Source: JAWXCE01 sp034440495
GTDB lineage: Bacteria; Pseudomonadota; Alphaproteobacteria; Rhizobiales; Rhodomicrobiaceae
Direction: 5' to 3'
Assembly: GCA_034440495.1 (NCBI GenBank)
Contig: JAWXCE010000012.1
Coordinates: forward strand, 1 to 31,570
DNA: 31,570 nucleotides
Shown: piece after piece, positions 23,028-31,480 of the stretch
Layout of the letters: the number at the start of each line of letters is the position of its first letter
Position numbering within the stretch: the first letter of the stretch is position 1
The notes under the pieces: model-generated
Told to the model about the DNA's origin: nothing
Databases searched by the model: none
What the model saw: only the letters and a program-made list of their open reading frames with translations
Made by a program: the position numbers and the translations under genes

Positions 23028-24785
23028 TCAGAACGCGAACGGTTTGTCGGGGCCTAGCGAGGCGATAAAGAACGCGACGCCCATGAGCAGCAAAAACAGC
23101 GAGCCGCCAATCGCCGCGCCAGCCTCGATGCGTCTCGCCGTGACGCCGCCGCCGCCGGTCAGGCGCACCGCAAGGTCGCGCGAGCCCACCGCCAGCACCG
23201 CCAGCGTCGAAACGGTAATCGCCGTGCCGACCGCCATCGCAAAGGTCGATGCGACGCCCGCCCATAACAGCCCTTGCGATAGCGCAAAAACGAGCACCAG
23301 AATCGCGCCCGAACATGGCCGCAAACCAATCGCCAGTATAATCGCCGCCGCCTTGCGCCACGACAGATCGCCTTCGAGTTGCGCGGGGTCGGGCGCGTGA
23401 CTATGTCCGCATCCGCAATCCGGCCCATGCGTGTGTGCATGATAGGTATGACCGTGGTTGCCATGAGACGCGCGCGGCGCGGCGACAGACACAGCCGCAG
23501 CGGAGAGTGAGCGCATCGGCGGCGCGGCGAACGCGGGCAAGCCGCGCCTAACGGCTCCAACTAGCATCCATGCGCCGACAAGCGCGACCATCGCAAAACT
23601 AAATGTCTCCAGGTTTCCAACGGCGGTCTCGATCCGGATATTGGCGGCGCGCATCGCAACGAGAAGGACGCCCACCAGCACAATGGCCGAAATCGCTTGC
23701 GCCAGTGACGCCAGCACCGCCAATATCACGCCTCGTCGCAATGTGCGCTCGTTGGCCAACACATAGGATGAGATGATCGCTTTGCCATGCCCAGGCCCGG
23801 CCGCATGAACCACCCCGTAAATGAAGCTGAAAAATGCCAGAGTAAAGCCCGCCAGCACGGGACTTTCCTGTTTCAGATCGCGCACTGCGCCGCTCATGCG
23901 TCCGCTCAGGTAGCTTTGAGTCTGCTGAATCCACTCCCACACACTGGTCGCGCCTTGCTGGTCAGCAGCATTTGCGTTTGCCTGTAGCGTAGTATCGAAC
24001 TTGATTTCCGAAGTTGTACCGGATGCGCCAGCATCAGCCGCCGCCAGCTCCGCGCCTTCATCGTCTTGGAACGCCAGCAACTCCTTTTGCGCGGCGGCTT
24101 CCTCCTCCTGGGCCGAAGCAACCGCCGCAGCGCCGCAGTCGATCCGCACTTTTGGCGCGAATTGCGCGCCGATATCGGCGTTGGGGTCGAGTGTTTCAAA
24201 ATAAGCTTCGCTAAGAGTTGTCGGCGAGGCGGGAACAGCATCGGGGCGGGCGATGATCGAGGCGCAGTCTGACGCGGCACCGACAAGTTTCACAGGAGCG
24301 TCCGCTGCGAATTTGAACGAGATGTAGTTCACCGGGTCGTAAATGGAAAACGCGAATTTGCCCTGCTCGACGGGCGGAAGCGGCGCCGTCAGATCGGAGT
24401 TGAAGTGCAGCGTAAGCAGATCGCCCTCGAACTCCAGCCAGTAATCGCGCGGCGGCTGAACAGCCAGTTTCTGGTCGCCAGTCTTCGGGAATGTGAAATA
24501 ATCGAATTCCTTCAGACTTTCGATATTAATATCTGCAAGCGATTTAAGCTCCGCTTTATCGTATTTACCGTCGTTATTCGCATCAAGACCATAGGTGGCG
24601 AAGGACGAATACATTTCGTCAAACGTCCATGTCTGTTTGAAGCCGGTTATGGATTTGTCGGCGCCATACAGCACGTCGGTTTTCATAGTGACGAAAACGT
24701 GCGGATGCGAGCGCGCCACCCTTGCGAAAAGCGTGGAGCCTAACATCAGTGCAAGCACAGTTCCGAAAACTAAAAAACGTTTCAT
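23028..24785 (-). CDS. DUF1007-NicO fusion, predicted metal transporter
   Basis: This 585-residue fusion has a signal-anchor (about residues 1-28) and a periplasmic DUF1007 domain (to about residue 220, SHPHVFVTMKTDVLYG) with an EF-hand-like loop DANNDGKYDKAEL. An acidic Ala/Glu linker and a C-terminal NicO/RcnA-type permease with about six helices follow, including GVVHAAGPGHGKAI and a His-rich loop (HGNHGHTYHAHTHG). NicO proteins move nickel or cobalt; DUF1007-linked ones are often zinc-linked by context. The ATG at 24785 (MKRFLVFG) gives a normal signal peptide; the upstream extension is not conserved. Divergent znuA and the palindrome between suggest a zinc-related role here. Confidence 0.9.
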   Translation of the reverse strand: MKRFLVFGTVLALMLGSTLFARVARSHPHVFVTMKTDVLYGADKSITGFKQTWTFDEMYSSFATYGLDANNDGKYDKAELKSLADINIESLKEFDYFTFPKTGDQKLAVQPPRDYWLEFEGDLLTLHFNSDLTAPLPPVEQGKFAFSIYDPVNYISFKFAADAPVKLVGAASDCASIIARPDAVPASPTTLSEAYFETLDPNADIGAQFAPKVRIDCGAAAVASAQEEEAAAQKELLAFQDDEGAELAAADAGASGTTSEIKFDTTLQANANAADQQGATSVWEWIQQTQSYLSGRMSGAVRDLKQESPVLAGFTLAFFSFIYGVVHAAGPGHGKAIISSYVLANERTLRRGVILAVLASLAQAISAIVLVGVLLVAMRAANIRIETAVGNLETFSFAMVALVGAWMLVGAVRRGLPAFAAPPMRSLSAAAVSVAAPRASHGNHGHTYHAHTHGPDCGCGHSHAPDPAQLEGDLSWRKAAAIILAIGLRPCSGAILVLVFALSQGLLWAGVASTFAMAVGTAITVSTLAVLAVGSRDLAVRLTGGGGVTARRIEAGAAIGGSLFLLLMGVAFFIASLGPDKPFAF

Positions 24786-24891
24786 GCGTGTCACCGGGCG
24801 CGGTTGAAAACAAATTCGTCGAGCATTGCTATTAGCATATTGCGGCAACTTGGGGAAACAACGGCGATGAGTTTTACGTCTGGACGAGTTA

Positions 24892-24911
24892 TGCAATAGT
24901 ATACTATTACA
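24892..24911. promoter_or_regulatory. Zur-like palindromic operator
   Basis: TGCAATAGTATACTATTACA is a 20-bp near-perfect palindrome (perfect over the central 14 bp) lying 48 bp before znuA and about 106 bp before the divergent DUF1007-NicO gene. Its AT-rich dyad shape resembles alphaproteobacterial Zur/Fur-family operators upstream of znuA, and zinc-dependent repression of both directions is the simplest reading. Confidence 0.6.
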
Positions 24912-24959
24912 AAGAAGCGGCTGTGCGTTACGGCCTCTTTAGAGGATTTAGGAGGGAAG

Positions 24960-25970
24960 ATGCTTTTGAAAATAGCAACCATGCGAGCGATGTGTTTTGC
25001 CGTGATAGCTGCGGTGCCAATGCGCACCGCCGCCGCAGAGGAATTCGATGTCGTCGTCACCATTGCCCCCGTGCACTCACTCGCCGCCAGCATAATGGAG
25101 GGCGTGGGAGAGCCAAAACTGCTGCTGGGCGGCGGGGCGTCCGCGCACACCTACTCCATGAAGCCGTCGGACGCCAAAGCGTTGCAAAAAGCGCGGGTTA
25201 TCGTGCAAGTCAGCGATGCCTATGAAGTGTTTCTACAAAAGGCGCTGAAGACCCTGCCCAAAAATGCAAGCGTCATCACTCTCGATGAAGTTGCAGGCAT
25301 GGATCTCCTGCCGGTGCGCGAGGGCGGCAATTTTGAAGAGCATGAGGATGAGAGAGACAGCCACGATCATGGGAAAAAGAAAGCCGGTAAGCACGATGAG
25401 CACGATCACGGCGGCAAAAAAGCGAAGGGCGCTGACAGTCATGAAGAGCACGGCGATCATGACGTTCACATATGGTTCGATCCGCAAAACGCGATGATGA
25501 TCGTTGATGCCCTAGCCGCCGAATTCAGCAAGGCGGCGCCGGAACATGCGGCGGCGCTTAGCGCGAATGCGGCAAAAACCCGGGAAAAGTTGAAAGCTCT
25601 GGATAGTGAAATTGCATCGCTGCTGGAGCCGGTCCGCAAGAAGCCCTTCATCGTGTTCCACGATGTGGTGCAATACTTCGAGAAGCGCTATGACGTTACC
25701 GCGGTCGGGGCCGTCACTCTCAGCCCTGAGCGGCAACCCAGCGCGAAACGCTTAAAAGAAGTGCGCGCGAAAGTGGCGTCGCTCGGCGCAGCATGCGTTT
25801 TCGCTGAACCGCAGTTCTCGCCAAAGCTGGTGGACACCATCATCAGCGGCACGCAGGCTAAAAAAGGCACGCTTGATGAGATCGGCGTCGGCTTAAAGCC
25901 AGGCCCTGATCTGTATTTCGAGTTCATCCGCGCCAACGCGAAAAGCCTGCGCGATTGCCTTGGCTCCTGA
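24960..25970 (+). CDS. znuA: Zinc ABC transporter substrate-binding protein ZnuA
   Basis: This 336-residue periplasmic solute-binding protein captures zinc for the ZnuABC importer. A signal peptide (about residues 1-26, ending TAAA) is followed by VVVTIAPVHSLAASIM and the ligand region ASAHTYSMKPSDAKAL. A long His/Asp/Lys-rich loop (about residues 130-168) precedes VHIWFDPQNA. Later ligand regions are VFHDVVQYFEKRYDV and FAEPQFSPKL. GGAGGGAAG precedes the ATG. No znuB or znuC is adjacent, so the permease and ATPase must be elsewhere. A good terminator follows. Confidence 0.95.
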   Translation: MLLKIATMRAMCFAVIAAVPMRTAAAEEFDVVVTIAPVHSLAASIMEGVGEPKLLLGGGASAHTYSMKPSDAKALQKARVIVQVSDAYEVFLQKALKTLPKNASVITLDEVAGMDLLPVREGGNFEEHEDERDSHDHGKKKAGKHDEHDHGGKKAKGADSHEEHGDHDVHIWFDPQNAMMIVDALAAEFSKAAPEHAAALSANAAKTREKLKALDSEIASLLEPVRKKPFIVFHDVVQYFEKRYDVTAVGAVTLSPERQPSAKRLKEVRAKVASLGAACVFAEPQFSPKLVDTIISGTQAKKGTLDEIGVGLKPGPDLYFEFIRANAKSLRDCLGS

Positions 25971-25981
25971 CCGTGCAAGCA

Positions 25982-26009
25982 AAAGGCCGGAGGATTAAAT
26001 CCGGCCTTT
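25982..26009. terminator. Bidirectional terminator between znuA and an L,D-transpeptidase
   Basis: AAAGGCCGGA pairs perfectly with TCCGGCCTTT around an 8-nt loop. It lies 11 bp after the znuA stop and 22 bp from the convergent transpeptidase stop; on the minus strand the stem ends in TTTT. It probably serves both converging genes. Confidence 0.85.
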
Positions 26010-26030
26010 CAGAATAACGTTTGAAACGGA

Positions 26031-26618
26031 TCAAACCGTTTTATAGCGCTGCCAAGTGATGATGACCTTGGCGCCGACGCGCGTCCGCTCATACAAATCC
26101 ACCACATCGTTGTTGTACATGCGCACGCAACCTTTTGAGACCGACTCGCCGATCAGCCACGGCGCGTCCGTACCGTGTATGCGATAAAGCGTGCTGCCGA
26201 GATAAAGAGCGCGAATACCCATCGGGTTGCGCGGATGACCGCCGGGAACGCTCGCTGGCAATTTTGGGTTTTCGCGGCGCATTTCAGGCGTTGGCGTCCA
26301 GTTTGGATTGACCTGCTTCTGGCTTACAAAGCTTGTGCCAGCCCAGCGCGCTTCCGGCTTTGGTACGGCGATTGGATAGCTGATCGCCTGGCCACGGCCG
26401 GTCATGTAATAAAGACGCCGGTCGCCAAAGCTGACAATGATGGTGCCCGGGCTTTGTGGAGCCAGGATGGTTGTGGTGTGACGCCCACTCGGGCCAGGGT
26501 TGAAGGCGCGGTTCAAATCATCCCAAAAATCCGCTTTCGCTGTTTGCGGGGTGCAGACCGCCGCAAAGCCCACCCCAGTTGCGAACATCATCGCAGCGGC
26601 GGAAAGTTTCATTTTCAT
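26031..26618 (-). CDS. L,D-transpeptidase (YkuD domain), first of a tandem pair
   Basis: This 195-residue secreted L,D-transpeptidase cross-links peptidoglycan or attaches proteins to it in the periplasm. A signal peptide (MKMKLSAAAMMFATGVGFAA) is followed by a YkuD domain (about residues 55-190). The catalytic region YRIHGTDAPWLIG and then SKGCVRMYNNDV supplies the conserved His and nucleophilic Cys; SKGC replaces the commoner S-H-G-C. AGGAGAAG precedes the ATG at 26618; the longer in-frame opening has no signal peptide. A related gene follows upstream on the same strand. Confidence 0.92.
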   Translation of the reverse strand: MKMKLSAAAMMFATGVGFAAVCTPQTAKADFWDDLNRAFNPGPSGRHTTTILAPQSPGTIIVSFGDRRLYYMTGRGQAISYPIAVPKPEARWAGTSFVSQKQVNPNWTPTPEMRRENPKLPASVPGGHPRNPMGIRALYLGSTLYRIHGTDAPWLIGESVSKGCVRMYNNDVVDLYERTRVGAKVIITWQRYKTV

Positions 26619-26683
26619 TAGGCTTCTCCTGTCGTCGAAAATATGTGCTGCCGTCAAAAAATCAGATCACTCCAGGTTCAAAG

Positions 26684-27220
26684 TCAACGAATGACATACA
26701 CAGGTGCGCCGATATGCACCCGCTCATACAAGTCCGTTACGTCAGAGTTTAACATCCGAATACAACCACTTGAGGCCGCCCGTCCGATAGAGTTTGGGTC
26801 AATAGTGCCGTGAATCCGGTATTCTGACCAGCCAAGATATATAGCTCGGACGCCAAGCGGATTTTTTGGCCCCGGCGGCATGTAAACGGGTAAATACGGG
26901 CTGCGGCGGCGCATCGCGGGCGGCGGCGACCAACCGGGATTTTTACGCTTCGACTGCACAAAGCTTTCTCCGGCCCAGGAAAACCCTTCCTTACCGATCG
27001 CCACTTTATAGCGAAGCGCCATGCCGTTACCGAGAGAGTAATAAAGGCGGCGCTCGGAATTGATGATGACTATGGCTCCAAGCGGATAAGACTTTTCCAT
27101 AGTGACGAGTTCACGGGCCTGCGCTGACGGGCTCGCAAAAAAAGCCGACACAGCAAAACTGCACGCGGTAATTATACTCAAGCATGCTTTTAACCACATA
27201 AACGGTCTTCCTAGAGCCAT
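26684..27220 (-). CDS. L,D-transpeptidase (YkuD domain), second of a tandem pair
   Basis: This 178-residue secreted L,D-transpeptidase is closely similar in layout to the preceding entry: RRLYYSLGNGMALRYKVAIG, WAGESFVQSKRKNPGWSPPP, NPLGVRAIYLGWSEYRIHGT, and the active-site ASSGCIRMLNSDVTDLYERV. The ATG at 27220 has GAGG nine bases upstream. An internal ATG at 27199 (MWLKACLSIITACSF) has AGGAAG upstream and would start exactly at a standard signal peptide, so either is possible. The tandem pair probably arose by duplication. Confidence 0.9.
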   Translation of the reverse strand: MALGRPFMWLKACLSIITACSFAVSAFFASPSAQARELVTMEKSYPLGAIVIINSERRLYYSLGNGMALRYKVAIGKEGFSWAGESFVQSKRKNPGWSPPPAMRRRSPYLPVYMPPGPKNPLGVRAIYLGWSEYRIHGTIDPNSIGRAASSGCIRMLNSDVTDLYERVHIGAPVYVIR

Positions 27221-27533
27221 ATTCACAGCCTCAAATTTTCGATTCGTAGTTAACTCAGGTCAGCAAACTTGTCTAATATAAGAATACAAAACTTGCGGAC
27301 ATCCTGAATATAATACTCTTTTCCGATTACACGCTTCGCAGCAAGCCCTTCTCGCAGCTTTGTGAACCCGGAGTTGCAACACGGGCCATTTGTGAAGAAG
27401 TTGTGGCGGCGATGTCACAATTGACGAACCCGCACATTTATATTGACAGCCAATAGCGCTTTTTGCAGCAGTTTTATTGGTTTAAGGTGAAATTTGAAAC
27501 TTCGATTTCGAATTCATCTCCGTGAGGCTTCCC
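27221..27533. other. 313-bp AT-rich gap with promoters but no recognised gene
   Basis: This is the space between the divergent transpeptidase and amidase genes. It is more AT-rich than its surroundings and has several TATAAT-like stretches (for example tataatact near 27310) and a TTGACA near 27453, but no pairing with correct spacing that I would defend. No ORF, tRNA or clear hairpin is visible. Confidence 0.5.
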
Positions 27534-28865
27534 GTGGAACAACTTACCCAACTTTCAGCCTCCAATGCGGCGCGCGCCATAGCATCCGGCGAAATCAAGT
27601 CCGTAGAGCTGGTAACAGCGCTTGTCCGGCAAATCGCCGCTCGCGAGCCGGAAGTGCAGGCTTTCGTGCATTTCGATGCGGAATACCTGCTTCAGCAGGC
27701 GCGGACGGCCGATCTGGCGCGAGAGGAAGGCCGGGAGTTGGGGCCGCTGCACGGCGTGCCGGTTGCGTTGAAAGACATTATAGACACGCAGGACATGCCA
27801 ACGGAGCATGGCTCCGCGCTCTTCGCTGGGCGCACACCTGGCGCGGATGCGAGCGTTGTCAATATATTGCGGCAGGCCGGCGCGATTATTCTTGGAAAGA
27901 CCGTGACGGCGGAGCTTGCCGTGCTGCATCCTGGCAAAACCCGCAATCCGCATAATCTCGGCCATACGCCGGGCGGTTCATCGTCTGGATCGGCTGCCGC
28001 GGTCGCCGCACACATGGCGCCGCTCGCTCTCGGCACGCAAACCAACGGCTCCGTAATACGCCCGGCGTCATTTTGTGGAGTTTACGGCTACAAACCTAGT
28101 TTCGGCCTTATCTCCCGCCACGGCGTTTTGGAGGCGGCGCCCTCGCTCGACACCGTCGGCGTGTTTGGCCGGTCCATCGAAGACCTCGCGCTCGCCGCCG
28201 ATTGCATGTCCGATTACGACGCCCGCGACGCGAGCATGTGGATGCGCAGCCGCGCGACAATGCGGCCCGTCGCCATGTCCGAGCCGCCAATCCCGCCGAC
28301 ATTCGCCTTTGTGAAAACACCGGTCTGGGACAAAGCGGGTGCGCAAACGCAGGAAGCCTTTCTCGAACTGGTTGACGCCTTGGGCGAGCGCTGCGCCGGA
28401 GTTGAACTACAGGCGGGATTTGAGCACGCCACAGCCTGGCTGCGCACCATAATGCTGTCGGAAATCGCTCGCAGCTACGGGCGTCTTTACGACGAGGGCC
28501 GGAGCCAGATGAGCGCCGTTTTAAGCGCTGCGATCGAAGAGGGCCGAAGTTTCAGCGCTGTACATTATTTGCGCGCCAGGCATGCGCAGAATGCGCTCTA
28601 CAGCATGCTGGAAAACGTTTTCGAGGGCTTCGACGCAATTTTGACGCCGCCCGCCACCGGCCCTGCCCCGCTGGGGCTGGAGACGACCGGCGATCCCATT
28701 TTTTGTACGCTTTGGAGCTTACTCGGCGTTCCGAGCGTCAGCCTGCCGCTGCTGGAAGTCGACGGTTTGCCATTAGGCGTGCAGGTGATCGGGCAGCGCC
28801 GCGACGACGCGCGATTGCTGCGGGCGGCGCGCTGGCTCGAACGGCATTTGCAGAGCCATTCTTAA
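27534..28865 (+). CDS. Amidase signature family hydrolase
   Basis: This 443-residue enzyme of the amidase signature family hydrolyses carboxamides. The Ser-cisSer-Lys triad is recognisable as Lys80 (GVPVALKDIIDT), cis-Ser149 (TPGGSSSGSAAAVAAH) and nucleophile Ser173 (GTQTNGSVIRPASFCG). The GTG at 27534 (MEQLTQLSAS) has GAGG six bases upstream; an in-frame GTG four codons earlier has none. It is not GatA by context. Its neighbours are an XRE-cupin regulator and N-methylglutamate-synthase-like genes, so a substituted amide linked to amine nitrogen use is a possible substrate; this is inference. Confidence 0.9.
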   Translation: MEQLTQLSASNAARAIASGEIKSVELVTALVRQIAAREPEVQAFVHFDAEYLLQQARTADLAREEGRELGPLHGVPVALKDIIDTQDMPTEHGSALFAGRTPGADASVVNILRQAGAIILGKTVTAELAVLHPGKTRNPHNLGHTPGGSSSGSAAAVAAHMAPLALGTQTNGSVIRPASFCGVYGYKPSFGLISRHGVLEAAPSLDTVGVFGRSIEDLALAADCMSDYDARDASMWMRSRATMRPVAMSEPPIPPTFAFVKTPVWDKAGAQTQEAFLELVDALGERCAGVELQAGFEHATAWLRTIMLSEIARSYGRLYDEGRSQMSAVLSAAIEEGRSFSAVHYLRARHAQNALYSMLENVFEGFDAILTPPATGPAPLGLETTGDPIFCTLWSLLGVPSVSLPLLEVDGLPLGVQVIGQRRDDARLLRAARWLERHLQSHS

Positions 28866-28878
28866 TTTTCTCTTGGGT

Positions 28879-28908
28879 TTGATCGCACCACTGTCGCACA
28901 CGTATAAA
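28879..28908 (+). promoter_or_regulatory. Possible sigma-70 promoter of the XRE-cupin gene
   Basis: TTGATC (28879-28884) and TATAAA (28903-28908) are spaced by 18 bp, starting 14 bp after the amidase stop and ending 45 bp before the regulator start. This would allow the regulator to be expressed apart from the amidase. Confidence 0.4.
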
Positions 28909-28953
28909 CTGCCGTAGCTTTTGCACAACACATGCAGAGTGCAGCAAACAGTG

Positions 28954-29622
28954 ATGGATAAAAACAAGAACACACGCGCTCTCGAGCGCGACAGCGAACC
29001 GGTTACGGATGCAGCGCCGCTGGAGACCGTTTCTAGAGCGCCCGCGCGCACTATGCGCACTTTAGAGCAATCTATTGGCAGCTATATCCGTCAGCAGCGG
29101 CGGCGTCTCGATCTCAAGGGCGGCGATCTGGCGGCCGCGTCCGGCATCTCCACAAGCATGTTGTCGAAAATCGAGAATGGGCAGATATCCCCGTCGCTTT
29201 CATCACTCCAATCCATCGCGGCGGCGCTCAATACGCCGCTGACCGCATTTTTCGCCAATCATGAAGAGCGCCGCGACTGCTCGTTCGTGAAATCCGGCCG
29301 GGGCGTCGCCATCGAGCGGCGCGGCACCAAGGCCGGGCATCATTATGATCTGCTAGGCCACTCTATTGCCGGAGACGTTGTGATTGAGCCGTATCTTATC
29401 AAACTCAGCGAGCAGGCGGCGCCCTACACCGCGTTTCAGCATGAAGGGGTCGAGTTGATCTACATGTTGATAGGAAAAGTTTCATACAAACATGCGGATC
29501 AAAGCTATGATCTGGAGCCTGGAGACACGCTGATGTTTGATGCCAGTGCGCCGCACGGCCCTGAAGTCTTGACGCAACTTCCGATGACCTACCTGTCGAT
29601 TATCGTCTACCCACGGACTTAG
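28954..29622 (+). CDS. XRE-family regulator with C-terminal cupin domain
   Basis: This 222-residue transcription factor has an N-terminal helix-turn-helix (about residues 45-100: IGSYIRQQRRRLDLKGGDLA, ISTSMLSKIENGQISPSLSS) and a C-terminal cupin (about 140-220: FQHEGVELIYMLIGKVSYKH, then LEPGDTLMFDASAPHGPEVL). Such regulators usually sense a small metabolite in the cupin and control neighbouring amine, amino-acid or polyamine genes. The ATG at 28954 has only a weak ribosome site; an upstream TTG is possible. Position directly before the mgs/glx genes suggests it controls them, and perhaps the amidase. Confidence 0.9.
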   Translation: MDKNKNTRALERDSEPVTDAAPLETVSRAPARTMRTLEQSIGSYIRQQRRRLDLKGGDLAAASGISTSMLSKIENGQISPSLSSLQSIAAALNTPLTAFFANHEERRDCSFVKSGRGVAIERRGTKAGHHYDLLGHSIAGDVVIEPYLIKLSEQAAPYTAFQHEGVELIYMLIGKVSYKHADQSYDLEPGDTLMFDASAPHGPEVLTQLPMTYLSIIVYPRT

Positions 29623-29708
29623 TTTCTTCTAAAGAACATTATTTTCACCTCATTGACATTTCTCTTGCCGCGATGAATGCTGTCGGCGGATATCTAGGTG
29701 GGGCGCAA

Positions 29709-30605
29709 ATGTGCGGAATTGTTGGTTTATTCGCCAAGACTCCATCAATGGAGGAGGCGCTGGGTATCCACCTTGCATCCATGCTGGGCGTGATGTGCGA
29801 CCGCGGGCCGGACTCGGCCGGGTTCGCCGTCTACGGGCAGGGCCGCGCCAATTGTTTGAAAATCACGGTGCGCGCGCCCAACAATTTCGGCTTTACGGAT
29901 CTGGCCGACAAAGCCAGTGAAGCGCTTGGCGAGCGCATTGACGTGCACCCTCGCGACACGCACGCCGTGTTTTTCGTGCCGGAGAGCACGGCGGAGCGGT
30001 TCAAGGCGCTCGTCGCGGCGACGCCCGGCGTGAACATCGTGAGCGCTGGCGAGCGGATGGAGCTTTATAAGGAGGTCGGGCTGCCGCCAACGGTGGCACT
30101 GCGCTTCGGTTTGGCGGAGATGTCTGGCACGCACGGCATCGGCCACACGCGCATGGCGACCGAGAGCGCCGTCACCACCAAAGGCGCGCACCCGTTCTCC
30201 ACCGGGCTGGATCAATGCCTGGTGCATAACGGCTCGCTGTCGAACCACAACGACGTGCGGCGCAAATTGCAGCGCGAGGGCATGACCTTCGAAACCGATA
30301 ATGACTCGGAAGTCGCCGCCGCCTATCTCGACTGGCGCATGCGCAACGGCATGTCGCTCGATAAGGCGCTGGAGGCAAGCCTTGGCGACCTCGACGGATT
30401 TTACACGTTCGTCGTCGGCACGCGCACAGGGTTCGGCGTGCTGCGCGACCCCATCGCCTGCAAGCCCGCCGTGATGGCGGAGACGGAGGATTACGTGGCG
30501 TTCGGCTCGGAATATCGCGCGCTTGCGGAGTTGCCGGGCATTGCGGCGGCGCGGGTGTGGGAGCCGGAGCCGGCCAAGGTTTATTTCTGGGAGCGGCAGC
30601 CATGA
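29709..30605 (+). CDS. mgsA: Glutamine amidotransferase-like subunit, MgsA/GlxB
   Basis: This 298-residue class-II glutamine amidotransferase (PurF/GltB N-terminal type) begins MCGIVGLF with the N-terminal nucleophile Cys2. Other family features are DRGPDSAGFAVYG, GIGHTRMATESAVTTKGAHP, CLVHNGSLSNHNDVR, ETDNDSEVAAAYLDW and DLDGFYTFVVGTR. With the next two genes it matches the three-subunit N-methylglutamate synthase (MgsABC), also annotated GlxBCD, which transfers methylamine onto a glutamate backbone. I start at MCGIVG because a free Cys2 is required; the AGGTGGGG site is upstream. The stop overlaps the next start as ATGA. Confidence 0.9.
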   Translation: MCGIVGLFAKTPSMEEALGIHLASMLGVMCDRGPDSAGFAVYGQGRANCLKITVRAPNNFGFTDLADKASEALGERIDVHPRDTHAVFFVPESTAERFKALVAATPGVNIVSAGERMELYKEVGLPPTVALRFGLAEMSGTHGIGHTRMATESAVTTKGAHPFSTGLDQCLVHNGSLSNHNDVRRKLQREGMTFETDNDSEVAAAYLDWRMRNGMSLDKALEASLGDLDGFYTFVVGTRTGFGVLRDPIACKPAVMAETEDYVAFGSEYRALAELPGIAAARVWEPEPAKVYFWERQP

Positions 30606-31306
30606 TCCTTGCCGATCCGCGCATTTTCGACCTCGCCGCCGCGCCCTTGCGCGATCTGAATCAGGCGCTGCACGATCTCACGCCCGATACGAATATGCGG
30701 CACTGGCGCGTGCTGAACCCCGCCGGGCGCCATGCCATCGCCTGCGGTCTGGATGCGCCGATCACTGTGGAGGTGGAGGGTCACGCGGGCTATTACTGCG
30801 CCGGGCACAACAAGCACGCGACCGTTATCGTGCACGGCAACGCGGGCGTCGGCGTCGCGGAAAACATGATGTCCGGCCTCGTGCATGTGAAGGGCGACGC
30901 GAGCCAGGCGGCGGGCGCCTCGGCGCATGGCGGGATGCTGGTCATCGACGGCAACGCCTCGGCGCGCTGTGGCATCTCGCTGAAGGGGGCAGACATCGTC
31001 GTGCGCGGCTCGGTCGGGCATATGTCGGCCTTCATGGCGCAGGCGGGCGCGCTCATCGTGTTCGGCGATGCAGGCGAGGCGCTGGGCGACTCGCTGTATG
31101 AGGCGCGGCTGTTCGTGCGCGGATCGGTGGCGAGCCTTGGCGCAGATTGCGTGCGCAAAAAGCTCGGGGATAAGTCGAAGGCGCTACTATACGAAAAGCT
31201 GGAGGCGGCGGGGCTGGCGGGGCAAATCGACGTGGGCGAGTTCACCCGCTACGGCTCGGCGCGCAACCTCTACCATTTCCACGTCGACAACGCGGGGGCG
31301 TATTGA
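30602..31306 (+). CDS. mgsB: GltB C-terminal-like subunit, MgsB/GlxC
   Basis: This 234-residue protein is related to the C-terminal beta-helix (GXGXG) domain of glutamate synthase. It shows the repetitive glycine pattern (VEGHAGYYCAGHNKHATVIV, HGNAGVGVAENMMSGLVHVK, GMLVIDGNASARCGISLKGA). In the MgsABC/GlxBCD complex it is the structural middle subunit. The ATGA overlap with the preceding gene shows translational coupling. The in-frame region upstream lies in the preceding gene and is a shadow. A repeat-derived spacer of about 170 bp separates it from the third subunit. Confidence 0.9.
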   Translation: MILADPRIFDLAAAPLRDLNQALHDLTPDTNMRHWRVLNPAGRHAIACGLDAPITVEVEGHAGYYCAGHNKHATVIVHGNAGVGVAENMMSGLVHVKGDASQAAGASAHGGMLVIDGNASARCGISLKGADIVVRGSVGHMSAFMAQAGALIVFGDAGEALGDSLYEARLFVRGSVASLGADCVRKKLGDKSKALLYEKLEAAGLAGQIDVGEFTRYGSARNLYHFHVDNAGAY

Positions 31307-31360
31307 TGATTCATTTCGCGCAGTTGGCTTCGTTACAATCCATCGCATTTTACACCTCTA

Positions 31361-31448
31361 CGTCATCGCCGCGCTTGACCCGGCGATCCAGCGCCAGAAA
31401 TGCGGCCTATCCGAAAGTCTGGATGGCCGGGTCAAGCCCGGCCATGGC
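31361..31448. repeat. Dispersed alphaproteobacterial palindrome inside the mgs operon
   Basis: CGTCATCGCCGCGCTTGACC then CGGCGATCCA on the left and TGGATGGCCGGGTCAAGCCC then GGCCATGGCG on the right form a long imperfect palindrome with a central spacer. This is, from memory, the recurrent repeat found in many Hyphomicrobiales genomes. It lies between mgsB and mgsC, where a strong hairpin could affect message stability or the ratio of subunits. Confidence 0.7.
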
Positions 31449-31480
31449 GAGAAGTAGGCGAATTGATACCGGGGGTGGCA

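Noticed and set aside
26020..26042. Small hairpin at the 3' end of the first L,D-transpeptidase
   Set aside because: The stem is only six base pairs, overlaps the stop codon and has no T-run; the perfect stem at 25982-26009 is the real terminator.
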